A stretch of 64,000 nucleotides of DNA, taken from Sphingomonas sp. GTDB taxonomy: Bacteria > Pseudomonadota > Alphaproteobacteria > Sphingomonadales > Sphingomonadaceae. Shown piece by piece: positions 46,478-55,475 of the stretch (its first letter is position 1; every line of letters starts with the position of its first letter). Made by a program: the position numbers and the translations under genes. The DNA lies in contig NZ_JAHBZI010000002.1 in the NCBI RefSeq assembly GCF_019635515.1, positions 879,001 through 943,000 of the forward strand, read 5' to 3'. A model generated the notes under the pieces. It saw only the letters and a program-made list of their open reading frames with translations. It had not been told where the DNA came from and ran no database searches.

Positions 46478-46954
46478 TCACTGGAATTGGTTAAAAATCG
46501 GTTCGCGCAGCACGAGCAAAGTCGCGATCGCGATCGCCACACCGTAGGGAATCTCCAGCGGCATCGTCGCGCGACTGCGCAGCTTCTTCTCGGCGACCAT
46601 CAACAGCGTCAGCCCGCCGCCGATCAGCGACATCAGGATCAGCATCCAGATCAGCGGCTGCACCGGCAGCCATAGCGCCAGCGCGCCGATCAGCTTGACG
46701 TCACCGCCGCCCATCTGGCCGAGCGCGAAGGCGCCGGCGAAGAACGCGAAGACGAGGAGCGCGACGCCGAGCTGGATGCCCATATCGGGCCAGATGTGCA
46801 GCCCGTTCGCCCACCACCAGGGCAGCGCGAGCAGGGCGATCGCGGCGTTTTTCCAATTGGCGATCTCGCGTTTGCGCGCGTCTTCCACCCCTGCCGAGAC
46901 CAGCAGGAGTCCGAGCGTCACGACCAGAAAAGGCGCAAACAATTCCCCCATCAC
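46478..46954 (-). CDS. cpaA: Tad prepilin peptidase CpaA/TadV
   Basis: This 158-residue type IV prepilin peptidase cleaves Flp-type pilins. The two catalytic Asp sites are visible: SAGVEDARKREIANWKN, with Asp near residue 25, and GQMGGGDVKLIGALALW, with the GxGD-like motif near residue 85. About five membrane helices surround them. Its length is typical of TadV. It is the first gene of the minus-strand Tad operon and diverges from the lipase gene across 46 bp. No pilin gene is nearby. Confidence 0.93.
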   Translation of the reverse strand: MMGELFAPFLVVTLGLLLVSAGVEDARKREIANWKNAAIALLALPWWWANGLHIWPDMGIQLGVALLVFAFFAGAFALGQMGGGDVKLIGALALWLPVQPLIWMLILMSLIGGGLTLLMVAEKKLRSRATMPLEIPYGVAIAIATLLVLREPIFNQFQ

Positions 46955-47000
46955 GGCAAATGCCTAGACGGGACCACTTATCAAAACGTAACCAACGGCC

Positions 47001-47948
47001 ATGAGCGGACAAAATTTGACGCGGCGCGCGATTCCCGAAGGGGCGAAGGTTCACAGCTGGGAAGCGCCCGATGGCCAGCGACTGCGCGCCTTCGCCTGGC
47101 CCGCCGCGACGGCGACGCCGCGCGGCAGCATCCTCTTCCAGGGCGGCCGCGGCGATATCTTCGAGAAATATATCGAGACGATGGCGCATTGGCACGCGCA
47201 GGGCTGGACGATCACGTCGTTCGACTGGCGCGGGCAGGGTGGCTCGGGCCGGCTGACGCCGGCAGGCGATTGCGGGCATATCGAGGATTTCGGCGACTAT
47301 ATCGCCGATTTCCGCGCCTTCTACGCCGAATGGCAGGCGAGCACGCCGGGACCGCATGTCGTGATGGGGCATTCGATGGGCGGGCATCTGGTGCTGCGCG
47401 CATTGGTCGAGGGCGTGGCCGCGCCCGACGCGGCGGTGCTGATCGCGCCGATGCTCGGCTTCAAGAGCCCGTTCGGTCCGTTCGGCGAGCGCATGGCGCG
47501 CATCCTCGGCAATGTCGGCAATTCGGCGCGGCCGGCGTGGAAGATCAAGAACGAGAAACCCTATACCCGCGACAGCCGCTATTCGCTGCTGACTCATGAT
47601 CCCGATCGTTATGACGACGAGATCTGGTGGCATAGCGAGAAGCCCGAAATCGTCACCGGTCCGCCGAGCTGGCGCTGGGTGATCGAGGCGTTCCGATCGA
47701 TGCGCGAGCTGCGTGATAGCGCGCGGCTCAAGAAGATGACGGTGCCGGTGCTGATGCTCGTCGCCAAGGCGGACGGGCTGGTCGATGCGCGCGCCGCGCT
47801 CAAGATCGGTGCCAAGCTCAAGGACGCGCGCATCGTCAGCTTCGGCAAGGAAAGCGCGCACGAGATTCTCCGCGAAGCCGATCCGGTGCGCAACCGGGCG
47901 ATCGGTGAGATCGACCTGTTCCTGGCGGCGAGGGCGCAACAGCGTTGA
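47001..47948 (+). CDS. Alpha/beta hydrolase, monoacylglycerol lipase/lysophospholipase-like
   Basis: This 315-residue cytosolic hydrolase has the serine elbow GHSMGGH near residues 122-128. The oxyanion region ILFQGGRGDIFEKY precedes it and FDWRGQGGSGR matches the lysophospholipase/monoacylglycerol lipase pattern (DxRGxGxS). A late Asp/His pair is likely in LVAKADGLVDARA and GKESAHEILRE. The exact lipid substrate is unknown. The next gene starts inside its stop (TTGA) with a TTG start, so the two are coupled. Confidence 0.85.
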   Translation: MSGQNLTRRAIPEGAKVHSWEAPDGQRLRAFAWPAATATPRGSILFQGGRGDIFEKYIETMAHWHAQGWTITSFDWRGQGGSGRLTPAGDCGHIEDFGDYIADFRAFYAEWQASTPGPHVVMGHSMGGHLVLRALVEGVAAPDAAVLIAPMLGFKSPFGPFGERMARILGNVGNSARPAWKIKNEKPYTRDSRYSLLTHDPDRYDDEIWWHSEKPEIVTGPPSWRWVIEAFRSMRELRDSARLKKMTVPVLMLVAKADGLVDARAALKIGAKLKDARIVSFGKESAHEILREADPVRNRAIGEIDLFLAARAQQR

Positions 47949-49021
47949 AATATGACGTCGCGATTGTCGGCGGGGGGATTGCCGGGGCGAGCCTCGCCGC
48001 CGAGGTCGCGCCGCATGCCCGCGTGGTGGTTCTCGAAGCCGAAGCGCGTGCGGGCTATCATTCGACCGGGCGCTCGGCCGCCTTCTGGTCGGAAAGCTAT
48101 GGCGGCCCGGACATCCAGCCGCTGACCACCGCTTCGGGGCCTTTGCTCCGCGACTATCTCGATCCGATGGGCTCGCTCCATATTGGTCGGACGGACGAAG
48201 GGGCGGCAATCGACGCGTTCCTCAAGGAATTCGAGGGAAGCGGCGTCGAACTCAAGGCTGTCGATCCTCATTTGATGATCCCGGGCCTGCGCGCCGAATG
48301 GACGCTTGGCGTCCATGAGCCGAGCTGCGAATATATCGACGTAGGACGGCTCCATGACGACTATCTCAAGGCCGTGAAGCGCGCGGGCGGCGAGATCACG
48401 CTGTCGGCGGGGCTAGTGTCGGCGGTTCATGACGGCCATTGGCGGATCGAGACGCGGAGCGGTGCCTTAGCGGCCGATATTCTCGTCAACGCGGCAGGCG
48501 CCTGGGCCGATCCGGTCGCTTCGGCCTGCGGGGTCGTGCCGCTCGGCATCCAGCCCTATCGCCGCACCATCATGCAGCTGAAGACCGATCCGGCGCCGCC
48601 CGAGGGCAGCCCGATGATCGCGCATATCGGCGGCAGCTTTTACTGGAAGCCTGAGGCCGGCGGGCGGATTTGGCTCAGCCCGCACGACGAGATCGCCTGC
48701 GACCCCTGCGATTCGCAGCCCGAGGATATCGACGTCGCCATCGCCATCGACCGCTTCGAGCATGTCGTCGATTGGCGGGTCGAGAAGCTCGAGCATAAAT
48801 GGGCGGGCCTGCGCAGTTTCGCGCGCGACCGGTTGCCGGTCTATGGCTTCGATTTGGCCGCTCCGGGCTTTTTCTGGTGCGTGGGCCAGGGCGGCTTCGG
48901 CATCCAGACCGCGCCCGCCGCCGCCAGGCTCGCCGCCGCCATTCTGCTCGGCCAGCCAGCCGATGCGAGTGTCGCAGGCGTCGATCCGGGCCGCTATTCA
49001 CCCGCCCGATTCAAGCGCTAA
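47945..49021 (+). CDS. FAD-dependent oxidoreductase (DAO family)
   Basis: This 358-residue flavoenzyme has the N-terminal Rossmann motif VAIVGGGIAGASLAAEV (GxGxxG at about 9-14) and VVVLEAEARAGYHSTGRSAAFWSE, typical of D-amino-acid/glycine oxidase-like enzymes. DILVNAAGAWADPVA is the second FAD contact, and WCVGQGGFGIQTAPAAARLAA the C-terminal flavin loop. Its substrate is unknown. The TTG at 47945 overlaps the preceding stop, and no ATG precedes the Rossmann strand, so the TTG start is required. The intergenic region 49022-49280 follows. Confidence 0.87.
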   Translation: MKYDVAIVGGGIAGASLAAEVAPHARVVVLEAEARAGYHSTGRSAAFWSESYGGPDIQPLTTASGPLLRDYLDPMGSLHIGRTDEGAAIDAFLKEFEGSGVELKAVDPHLMIPGLRAEWTLGVHEPSCEYIDVGRLHDDYLKAVKRAGGEITLSAGLVSAVHDGHWRIETRSGALAADILVNAAGAWADPVASACGVVPLGIQPYRRTIMQLKTDPAPPEGSPMIAHIGGSFYWKPEAGGRIWLSPHDEIACDPCDSQPEDIDVAIAIDRFEHVVDWRVEKLEHKWAGLRSFARDRLPVYGFDLAAPGFFWCVGQGGFGIQTAPAAARLAAAILLGQPADASVAGVDPGRYSPARFKR

Positions 49022-49037
49022 TTTCTCGCCGATGGAA

Positions 49038-49113
49038 GCCGGGGTCCAGTTGGCACCCGGCAATTGGCTGGCGCTGCGCTCCGTTACATCGACTTCCCCA
49101 ACTGGGCCCCGGC
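49038..49113. repeat. Inverted repeat in the 49022-49280 gap
   Basis: GCCGGGGTCCAGTTGG (49038-49053) and CCAACTGGGCCCCGGC (49098-49113) are inverted apart from one mismatch and enclose 44 bp. The 259-bp gap between the FAD oxidoreductase and CHAP genes shows nothing else of note. The pairing resembles a dispersed palindromic unit, but no second copy was seen in the window. Confidence 0.65.
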
Positions 49114-49280
49114 CTATGCCGGAGAACTGCAATGGCGCGATTTTGCACGGGTCCTGAGTAAAAAGTCAGCCCATCGGCTCAGTTGAACGGTTCATCCCAT
49201 CGACAGGTTGTAGGGGTGTACGCGCTCGAATCGGTCTGCTTAGGACGCTGCAACACCCATCTTTCCTGACCGGGGGGTCC

Positions 49281-49829
49281 ATGAATTTCCGTGCACTTGC
49301 AGCGCGTTTTGCGCTGGTGGCAGCTTGCATCCTGACGACGGCGCTGCCGGCCCAGGCCGCTGCTTCCAAGAGCCGCTTCTGGCAGTGCGCCGTGTTCGCC
49401 CGCGAAGTCTCGTCGGTGAAGATCCATGGCAACGCCTGGACCTGGTGGGAGCAGGCAGCCGGCAAATATGATCGCGGCAACACGCCCGAGGCCGGCTCAG
49501 TGATGTCGTTCAAGAAGACCGCGCGTAACCCCTTCGGCCATGTTGCGATGGTCTCGAAGGTGGTCAGCGACCGCGAAGTGCTGCTCACCCACGCCAATTG
49601 GTCGTTCGCCGGCGGCATCGAGCGCAACGTGCGCGCCGTCGATGTTTCGGCAGCGGGTGACTGGAGCGCGGTCAAGGTGTGGTTCGCTCCCACCGGCGGG
49701 CTCGGCACCACCGTCTATCCGGTCAACGGCTTCATCTATGGCGGCGACACCAGCGAAGACGATCTGCCGGTGCAGCCTTCGCTTGAGCTCGACCTCAGCG
49801 ACCTGGTGATGGAAACCAACGTCAACTGA
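49281..49829 (+). CDS. Secreted CHAP-domain protein
   Basis: This 182-residue exported protein has a signal peptide (LVAACILTTALPAQA) and a CHAP domain, which usually cleaves peptidoglycan amide or peptide bonds. The nucleophile is Cys 36 in WQCAVFAREVS. The His is in NPFGHVAMVSKVV, near residue 87, and the third residue is probably Asn in LTHANWSF. GNAWTWWEQAAGKYDRG also fits the family. An acidic C-terminal tail (EDDLPVQPSLELDLSDLVME) is outside the domain. GGGGGG precedes the ATG. Confidence 0.85.
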   Translation: MNFRALAARFALVAACILTTALPAQAAASKSRFWQCAVFAREVSSVKIHGNAWTWWEQAAGKYDRGNTPEAGSVMSFKKTARNPFGHVAMVSKVVSDREVLLTHANWSFAGGIERNVRAVDVSAAGDWSAVKVWFAPTGGLGTTVYPVNGFIYGGDTSEDDLPVQPSLELDLSDLVMETNVN

Positions 49830-49848
49830 GCGGCCGATCGCGAATGGT

Positions 49849-49873
49849 CCCAATGGTCGCACTGACCATGGGG
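49849..49873. other. Hairpin after the CHAP gene
   Basis: CCCAATGGTC / GACCATGGGG pair with one mismatch around GCACT, 20 bp after the CHAP stop. A further GACCATT at about 49886-49892 can pair with AATGGTC at 49843-49849. There is no T-run, so a terminator role is uncertain. The rest of 49830-49981 shows nothing. Confidence 0.4.
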
Positions 49874-49981
49874 CATGTTTCGGACTGACCATTTCAAAGA
49901 GCGGGCGCCGTTGCCGACGGCGCAGCCCAACCAGTCGAAATCCTACATTGCAAGCCTGGTCTGGCGCCGGCGCTGTGCGCC

Positions 49982-50476
49982 TCAGATCGGCTTGAAGCGC
50001 ATCGCCACACCATTCATGCAATAGCGCTTGCCGGTCGGCCTGGGCCCATCGTCGAACACATGCCCGAGATGTCCGCCGCAGCGGCGGCACTCGACCTCGG
50101 TCCGCGACATGCCGAGCGAGCGGTCGATCCTGGTGATCACCGCATTCGGGGCGGGGGCATAGAAGCTTGGCCAGCCGGTGCCGCTGTCGAATTTGGTTTT
50201 GGAATTGAACAAGGGCAGCGCGCAGCCCGCGCAGAAGAAGGTGCCGCGGCGATGCTCATTGTTGAGCGGGCTGGAAAAGGGCCGCTCGGTGCCCTCGTGC
50301 CGCAGCACATTGTACGCGGCGGGCGACAGCCGCTTGCGCCACTCGGCATCGCTGAGCATGAATTCGAAGCGTTGCGCGGCTTCGGCGGGTTCGCTCATGC
50401 CGAGACGCCAGAGCACGACAGTGGACACCGCGCCCATGCCGGCGACGGTGAGGAAGGAGCGGCGGGAATAGGTCAT
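49982..50476 (-). CDS. msrB: Exported peptide-methionine (R)-S-oxide reductase
   Basis: MsrB reduces methionine-R-sulfoxide in proteins. From the ATG at 50476 it has 164 residues, with a twin-arginine-type signal (SRRSFLTVAGMGAVSTVVLW). The domain follows: PLNNEHRRGTFFCAGCALPLF and VECRRCGGHLGHVFDDGP provide the two CxxC zinc sites, and GKRYCMNGVAMRF holds the catalytic Cys. All key residues are present. Export by Tat suggests it repairs envelope proteins. Alternative starts lie at 50500 and 50485, which would add 8 or 3 residues. It is 32 bp after the P450 gene on the same strand. Confidence 0.93.
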   Translation of the reverse strand: MTYSRRSFLTVAGMGAVSTVVLWRLGMSEPAEAAQRFEFMLSDAEWRKRLSPAAYNVLRHEGTERPFSSPLNNEHRRGTFFCAGCALPLFNSKTKFDSGTGWPSFYAPAPNAVITRIDRSLGMSRTEVECRRCGGHLGHVFDDGPRPTGKRYCMNGVAMRFKPI

Positions 50477-50507
50477 GTCGGGCATGTGGGGACAACGCAC
50501 CGCACGC

Positions 50508-51737
50508 TCAATAGTGGCTCAATTCCACCGGCATTTTCTTGTAGCCATGGACGAAGCACGCAGCGACGCGCTCGACCTGTCCGGTCACGTTCACGCGCAG
50601 GCGGCGTTTGGCCATTTCCTCGAGCAGGATTCCGATCTGCAATTCGGCCAGCCGCGCGCCGACGCAGCGATGGATGCCGTGCCCGAACGCGAGGTGCCGC
50701 CGGGCATTGTCGCGATCGACGATGATCTTGCCGGCGTCGGGGAAGACGCTCTCGTCGCGATTGGCGGAGAGATACCATAGCGCGAGCTTGTCGCCCTCGC
50801 GGATTTTCTGCCCCTCCAGTTCGGTGTCCTGCGTCGCGGTGCGGCGCATATGGGCGAGGGGCGTCTGCCAGCGGATGATCTCCTGCACGGCGTTGGGGAT
50901 CAGGCCCGGATCGGCCTCGAGCTTGGCGCGCTCGTCGGGGAATTGGTCGAGCCCCCAGGCATAGGCGCTCATCGAATTGCGGGTGGTATCGTTGCCGCCG
51001 ACGATCAGCAGGATGAGGTTCCCGAGGAACTCCATCTGATCCATGTGGCTCATCGCGTCCGAATGGATCATCATCGAGATCAGATCTGGCGTCGGCTCCT
51101 TGCCGACCTTGCCCTGCCAGAGATTGCCGAAATAGGCGGCGCATTCGAACAGGATCTGGCGGCGCTCCTCCTTGCGCACCGGATCCTTGGCGATCTCGAT
51201 ATCGCCCGCCCAGTCCGACCAGTAGGTGAGCTTGCGCCGCTCTTCCCAGGGAAAATCGAACAGGATCGCGAGCATCTGGGTGGTCAGTTCGATCGAGACC
51301 TGATCGACCCAGTCGAACTCCTGGCCGACCGGCAGCGAATCGAGGATCTCGGCCGAGCGGGTGCGGATATTCTCGTTCATCCGCACCATTTCGGACGGCG
51401 TGAAGGCGGGGGCAACGGTGCGGCGCTGGCCGGTATGCTTGGGCCGGTCCATGGCGATGAACATCGGCATCTTGATATCGCCCTCCTGCATGTCGGCGAT
51501 GGTGATGCCGCCGGTTTCGGAGGAGAATATCTCGGGCAGGCTCTCAACCTGAACGATCGGCTTGTAGGTGGAGACCGACCAGAACGGGCCGAAGGCGCTG
51601 CTTTCGGTGTAATAGACCGGCGCCGTGGCGCGCAACTCGGCAAAGGGTTCGTGCCAAATATCGTCGCGGTAAAGCTCGGCGCGGCTGACATCGAGCGGAT
51701 CGACGACGCCCCCCGGCGGACTCGCAAGCGTGGCCAT
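50508..51737 (-). CDS. Cytochrome P450
   Basis: This 409-residue soluble bacterial P450 has the haem-binding loop HLAFGHGIHRCVGARLAE, with the Cys near residue 356. The I-helix oxygen groove GGNDTTRN and the K-helix ExxR as EIIRW are present. Substrate recognition around MDRPKHTGQRRTVAPAFT is typical of class I bacterial enzymes. The sequence style resembles CYP108/CYP153-type hydroxylases, but the subfamily cannot be fixed. No ferredoxin or reductase gene is adjacent. It lies 31 bp after the ABC permease and before msrB on the same strand. Confidence 0.92.
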   Translation of the reverse strand: MATLASPPGGVVDPLDVSRAELYRDDIWHEPFAELRATAPVYYTESSAFGPFWSVSTYKPIVQVESLPEIFSSETGGITIADMQEGDIKMPMFIAMDRPKHTGQRRTVAPAFTPSEMVRMNENIRTRSAEILDSLPVGQEFDWVDQVSIELTTQMLAILFDFPWEERRKLTYWSDWAGDIEIAKDPVRKEERRQILFECAAYFGNLWQGKVGKEPTPDLISMMIHSDAMSHMDQMEFLGNLILLIVGGNDTTRNSMSAYAWGLDQFPDERAKLEADPGLIPNAVQEIIRWQTPLAHMRRTATQDTELEGQKIREGDKLALWYLSANRDESVFPDAGKIIVDRDNARRHLAFGHGIHRCVGARLAELQIGILLEEMAKRRLRVNVTGQVERVAACFVHGYKKMPVELSHY

Positions 51738-51768
51738 CGATCCCTCTCCTTATCAGCGGAAGAATGCC

Positions 51769-53019
51769 CTAATTGACAGGGGTGTCAATAGCGGCGGGCC
51801 TGCGCCTCCAGAATGGCGGGCTTCCCGATTTGAGCACGCCGCGGCGGAACAGGCGGGCGCCGATAGTGACAGTGATCGCGACCCAAAGCGCCTGCCAGCC
51901 GAGCGCGGCCAGATGTGGCCAGATCAGTGGCGAATTGCCGGCGTGGCCGATCATCGCATAGGGCGAGCTGAACGGGAAAAGCTCGACGGCGAAGGCCAGC
52001 CACGTGCCGGGCCGCGACGTCGCCGCCAGCGCCAGCCCGAACATCGCCATCTGGAAGAAGGTGATCGGCAGCGACAGCATCTGCAGCTCGCGCTGGGTGC
52101 TGGTTTGCGCGCCGAGGCTCAGGAACACCGCGCCGAGCAGCAGATAGGCCATGGTGAAATAGGCGGCGAACAGCAGCGGGAACGCGACCGGGCCGACCGC
52201 GGGGGCGGCATCGGCGAACAGGCGCATGGCGCCATCGGGCAGCAGCTTGGCGCCATTGACGATCAAGGTCGCCCAAAACGCGACGAACAGGACCGCCACC
52301 GCGAACATCGCCAGCAGCTTGCCGAAGAACACGCTTTCGAGCGGGACCGCGGCGGCGAGGATTTCGATGACCTTGTTCGACCGTTCCTCGGCCATGGTGC
52401 CGACCGCCTGGCCTGACAGGAACAAAGTGAGGAAGAAGATGCCGAACACGCCCGCCGAGGCGACCTGACCCTTGCCGGTGAACGAAGCCTGGCCGCGCGT
52501 GACCTCGGTCCGGGTCGCGGTGCTCAGCGGGGCGGCACCGCCGGCGCGTTCGGCGCGCAGCACCTGCTCGGCGAGCTGGGCGAGATATTGTCCTTCGCTC
52601 CAGCCATTGGCGACATAGAGGATTTCCGGCTTGTTGAGCGGGCCGTGGAGCACCGCGGCGGCATCATATTCGTCGGAATCGAACATGTCGCGCGCCTGGC
52701 GGGCGGTGTCGGCCTCCGGGGTGACGATGGTCAGCGGCGGCGGCATCAGTTCGCTGCCGCGAGGAAACAGGCCGCGCAATTGCTTGTCGAGCGCGAGCAG
52801 GTCGGCGGATTGCGCGGGCGGCGCGATCACCACCATGCGCAGCTTGTCGCCGCTGCTGTCGACGATCTGGCTGGCGCCGAGGCTGCCCATCACGCTGAAG
52901 CTCAGGAAGATCAGCGGCGCGAGCAGGAACAGCAGGAAGGTGGGGGTGAACACGGTCGCGGTGAAATCACGACGGACAACGGTGAAGGTCTGGCGCAGCG
53001 CGCGGGCGAACTTGCTCAT
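51769..53019 (-). CDS. ABC transporter permease (NatB/YhaP-like)
   Basis: This 416-residue ABC-2 membrane component has an N-terminal helix (FLLFLLAPLIFLSFSVM), a large extracytoplasmic domain (about residues 45-180) and five or so C-terminal helices. The stretch GIFFLTLFLSGQAVGTMAEERSNKVIEILAAAVPLESVFFGKLL is the conserved signature of NatB-type exporters. Together with the overlapping ATPase gene at 53016 it forms a complete exporter, of the sodium/drug-export type by family, with substrate unknown. Its start overlaps the ATPase stop by 4 bp. Confidence 0.92.
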   Translation of the reverse strand: MSKFARALRQTFTVVRRDFTATVFTPTFLLFLLAPLIFLSFSVMGSLGASQIVDSSGDKLRMVVIAPPAQSADLLALDKQLRGLFPRGSELMPPPLTIVTPEADTARQARDMFDSDEYDAAAVLHGPLNKPEILYVANGWSEGQYLAQLAEQVLRAERAGGAAPLSTATRTEVTRGQASFTGKGQVASAGVFGIFFLTLFLSGQAVGTMAEERSNKVIEILAAAVPLESVFFGKLLAMFAVAVLFVAFWATLIVNGAKLLPDGAMRLFADAAPAVGPVAFPLLFAAYFTMAYLLLGAVFLSLGAQTSTQRELQMLSLPITFFQMAMFGLALAATSRPGTWLAFAVELFPFSSPYAMIGHAGNSPLIWPHLAALGWQALWVAITVTIGARLFRRGVLKSGSPPFWRRRPAAIDTPVN

Positions 53020-53933
53020 GCCGCAGCCTCCAGCGCCTGCTCGCCGACGATGCGGACGAACGCGTCGTGCAGCCCCGGTCGCTCGATCGACAGGCCCGAA
53101 ATGCCGTGGCCGGCATCGATCAGCCGCACCAGCAGATCTTCGATTCCTTCTGGCGGGAGCGTGAAGCGCCAGCCACCATTCTCGCGCTCGGCGTCGGCGG
53201 GGAGCAGCTTGCCCGCCGCCTCGGGATTGTGATGCGGGGTGTAATGCGCCTTGAGCGGCAGCGTCGCGCGGGCATCGGCGACGCTGCCCTCGAAGCGGAC
53301 CTTGCCGCCGGCGATGATCGACAGGCGATCGCAGAGCCGCTCGGCATGGGCCATGACATGCGTCGAGAACAGGATCGTCGCGCCGCGGTCGCGCTGGCCG
53401 AGGATCAGCTTTTCGAGGCGCTCCTGATTGACCGGATCGAGGCCGGAAAAGGGCTCATCGAGGACCAGCAGGCTGGGCTCGTGGACCACCGAGCCGAGCA
53501 ATTGCACCAATTGCGCCATGCCCTTGGAGAGCTTGCGGATCTTGTCGTCGACGGCATGGCCGAGGCCGGCGGCTTCCATCAATTCGATCGCGCGCTTGCG
53601 CCCGACCTTCCACGGCAAGCCGCGCAATGCGCCCATGAAGGCGATCGCCTCACGGCATTTCATGCTGGGATAGAGCCCACGCTCCTCGGGGAGATAGCCG
53701 ACCTGGTCGCTGGCATCGCGAGGGTTATCGAACCCCAGCAGGGTGCGGGCACCGCCATCGGGTTCTATAATACCGAGCAGCATGCGCAGCGTCGTGGTCT
53801 TGCCGGCACCATTGGGGCCGAGCACGCCATAGACCATGCCCTTGGGGACCGAGATATCGACGCCATCGACGACGCGGCGGCTGCCGAAGCGCTTGACGAG
53901 GCCGCTGGCGCTGACCGCCAATGCGCTGCTCAA
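53016..53933 (-). CDS. ABC transporter ATP-binding protein (NatA-like)
   Basis: This 305-residue ATPase energises the exporter encoded at 51769. It has Walker A LGPNGAGKTT (about 38-47), Q-loop DQVGYLPEERG, the signature LSKGMAQLVQ (the variant normal in NatA proteins), Walker B LLVLDEPFSGLDP, and the H-loop in ILFSTHVMAHAE. A C-terminal extension of about 80 residues follows. Its stop overlaps the permease start by 4 bp. The P450 and msrB genes may be part of the same transcript. It is divergent from queG across 36 bp. Confidence 0.93.
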   Translation of the reverse strand: MSSALAVSASGLVKRFGSRRVVDGVDISVPKGMVYGVLGPNGAGKTTTLRMLLGIIEPDGGARTLLGFDNPRDASDQVGYLPEERGLYPSMKCREAIAFMGALRGLPWKVGRKRAIELMEAAGLGHAVDDKIRKLSKGMAQLVQLLGSVVHEPSLLVLDEPFSGLDPVNQERLEKLILGQRDRGATILFSTHVMAHAERLCDRLSIIAGGKVRFEGSVADARATLPLKAHYTPHHNPEAAGKLLPADAERENGGWRFTLPPEGIEDLLVRLIDAGHGISGLSIERPGLHDAFVRIVGEQALEAAA

Positions 53934-53969
53934 TTTCCATCCCCTCGGTTCACATTTTGGTGGTAGCGG

Positions 53970-55091
53970 GTGGGCGTGCGCGAAGACAAGTCATTGGCCA
54001 CGCAAATCAAGGTGAAGGCGGCGGAAATCGGGTTCGCGGCCTGCGGGGTCGCGCGCGCCGATGCCGCGCCGGCCTCCGGCGAGCGGCTGCGGCAATGGCT
54101 GGCCGAGGGACGCCACGGATCGATGATCTGGATGGAGGAGCGCGCGCATCACCGCGAAAGCCCGGCTGGGCTGTGGCCCGAGGTGCGATCGGTGGTCTCG
54201 CTGGGGATGAGCTATGCCCCCGCCAGCGACCCGCTGGCGCTGGCCGGGGAGGGCGAGAAGGGCCGGATCTCGGTCTATGCGCAGGGACAGGATTATCACG
54301 ACGTCGTGAAGCGGCGGCTAAAGGAACTGGCGCGCTGGATCGTTGGGCAGGCGAGCGACGCTGACGTGAAGGTGTTCGTCGATACCGCGCCGGTGATGGA
54401 GAAGCCGCTGGCCGAGGCGGCGGGGCTGGGCTGGCAGGGCAAGCACACCAATCTGGTCAGCCGCGAACATGGCAGCTGGCTGTTCCTGGGGGCGATCTAC
54501 ACCACGATCGATCTGGACCCGGATGCGCGGGTACGCTCGACCTGCGGCAGCTGCGATGCCTGCCAGACGGCGTGCCCGACCGAAGCCTTTCCGGCACCAT
54601 ACCGGCTCGATGCCCGGCGCTGCATCTCGTATCTGACGATCGAGCATAAGGGGCCGATCCCGGAGGAGTTCCGCGCGGCGATCGGCAACCGCATCTATGG
54701 CTGCGACGATTGCCTGGCGGTGTGCCCATGGAACAAGTTCGCCACGGCTGCGAGCGCCAACAAGGCGTTCGCGCCGCGCGCCGAACTGGCCGCGCCGGCG
54801 CTGGCGGACCTGCTCGCGCTCGACGATGCCGGTTTCCGCGAAGTGTTTTCCGGCTCGCCGATCAAGCGCATCGGCCGCGACCGGATGGTGCGCAACTGCC
54901 TGATCGCGGCGGGGAATAGCGGCAGCGCCGCGCTGGTGGAGCCGGTGCGGGCGTTGCTCGGCGATGCGGCGCCGGAGGTACGCGGGGCGGCCATTTGGGC
55001 ATTGAAGCGGCTTGATCGGAAGCAATGGAACCAGCTGCGCGAGCAACGTGATGAAACCAATATGGACGTGATGAAGGAGTGGGCGGAATAG
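53970..55091 (+). CDS. queG: Epoxyqueuosine reductase
   Basis: QueG reduces epoxyqueuosine to queuosine in tRNA using a cobalamin and two [4Fe-4S] clusters. The 373 residues have the N-terminal cobalamin-binding region ([16 protein letters not shown], then VSLGMSYAP). The cluster cysteines are [17 protein letters not shown] and [16 protein letters not shown]. The C-terminal HEAT-like repeat ([32 protein letters not shown]) is typical. The GTG at 53970 is used as start, but an in-frame GTG at 53976 is equally possible. It completes the pathway begun by queC-queE at 9079. Confidence 0.95.
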   Translation: MGVREDKSLATQIKVKAAEIGFAACGVARADAAPASGERLRQWLAEGRHGSMIWMEERAHHRESPAGLWPEVRSVVSLGMSYAPASDPLALAGEGEKGRISVYAQGQDYHDVVKRRLKELARWIVGQASDADVKVFVDTAPVMEKPLAEAAGLGWQGKHTNLVSREHGSWLFLGAIYTTIDLDPDARVRSTCGSCDACQTACPTEAFPAPYRLDARRCISYLTIEHKGPIPEEFRAAIGNRIYGCDDCLAVCPWNKFATAASANKAFAPRAELAAPALADLLALDDAGFREVFSGSPIKRIGRDRMVRNCLIAAGNSGSAALVEPVRALLGDAAPEVRGAAIWALKRLDRKQWNQLREQRDETNMDVMKEWAE

Positions 55092-55127
55092 CACTGGCCT
55101 GCTAATATTGCGGATTTGGAGAGACGC

Positions 55128-55475
55128 ATGATTGCAATCGGCTTGGCATTGCTATTCGCGATCCTTCAGGACGGAAACGCCGCAGCGCCCCAGCCGACGC
55201 CGATCAGGCCAAGTTTGTGGCTTGTCGAAGCCGACTATCCGGCGGAAGCCTTCAAGCGCCACGAACAGGGCGTTGTGTTCTTCACGCTTGACGTGGACGT
55301 CAGGGGGCGGGTTTCGAACTGCACGGTTACGACATCCAGCGGGTCGCCGTCGCTGGATGCAGAAACGTGTACGATTGTGGCAAAGCGTGGTCGTTTCAAG
55401 CCGGCGAGAGATGGCGGTGGAAATGCGGTGCCTTCAACTTGGAGCAGCCGCTTCGCATGGACAATCCCGCGCTAG
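55128..55475 (+). CDS. Small TonB C-terminal-domain protein
   Basis: This 115-residue exported protein has a short signal peptide (IGLALLFAILQDGNAA). A TonB C-terminal domain follows: YPAEAFKRHEQGVVFFTLDVDVRGRVSNCTVTTSSGSPSLDAETC, and the end RFKPARDGGGNAVPSTWSSRFAW. This is the minimal TonB box-binding fold with two cysteines that may pair. It lacks the usual membrane anchor and Pro-rich linker, so it is a free periplasmic TonB-like domain rather than an energy transducer. ATG 55128 has GGAGAG ahead of it. It converges with the lipoprotein gene, overlapping by 4 bp. Confidence 0.8.
   Translation: MIAIGLALLFAILQDGNAAAPQPTPIRPSLWLVEADYPAEAFKRHEQGVVFFTLDVDVRGRVSNCTVTTSSGSPSLDAETCTIVAKRGRFKPARDGGGNAVPSTWSSRFAWTIPR

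Noticed and set aside
53560..53590. Unusual ABC signature LSKGMAQ as evidence of a dead ATPase
   Set aside because: This variant is normal in NatA-type ATPases, and Walker A and B are intact.
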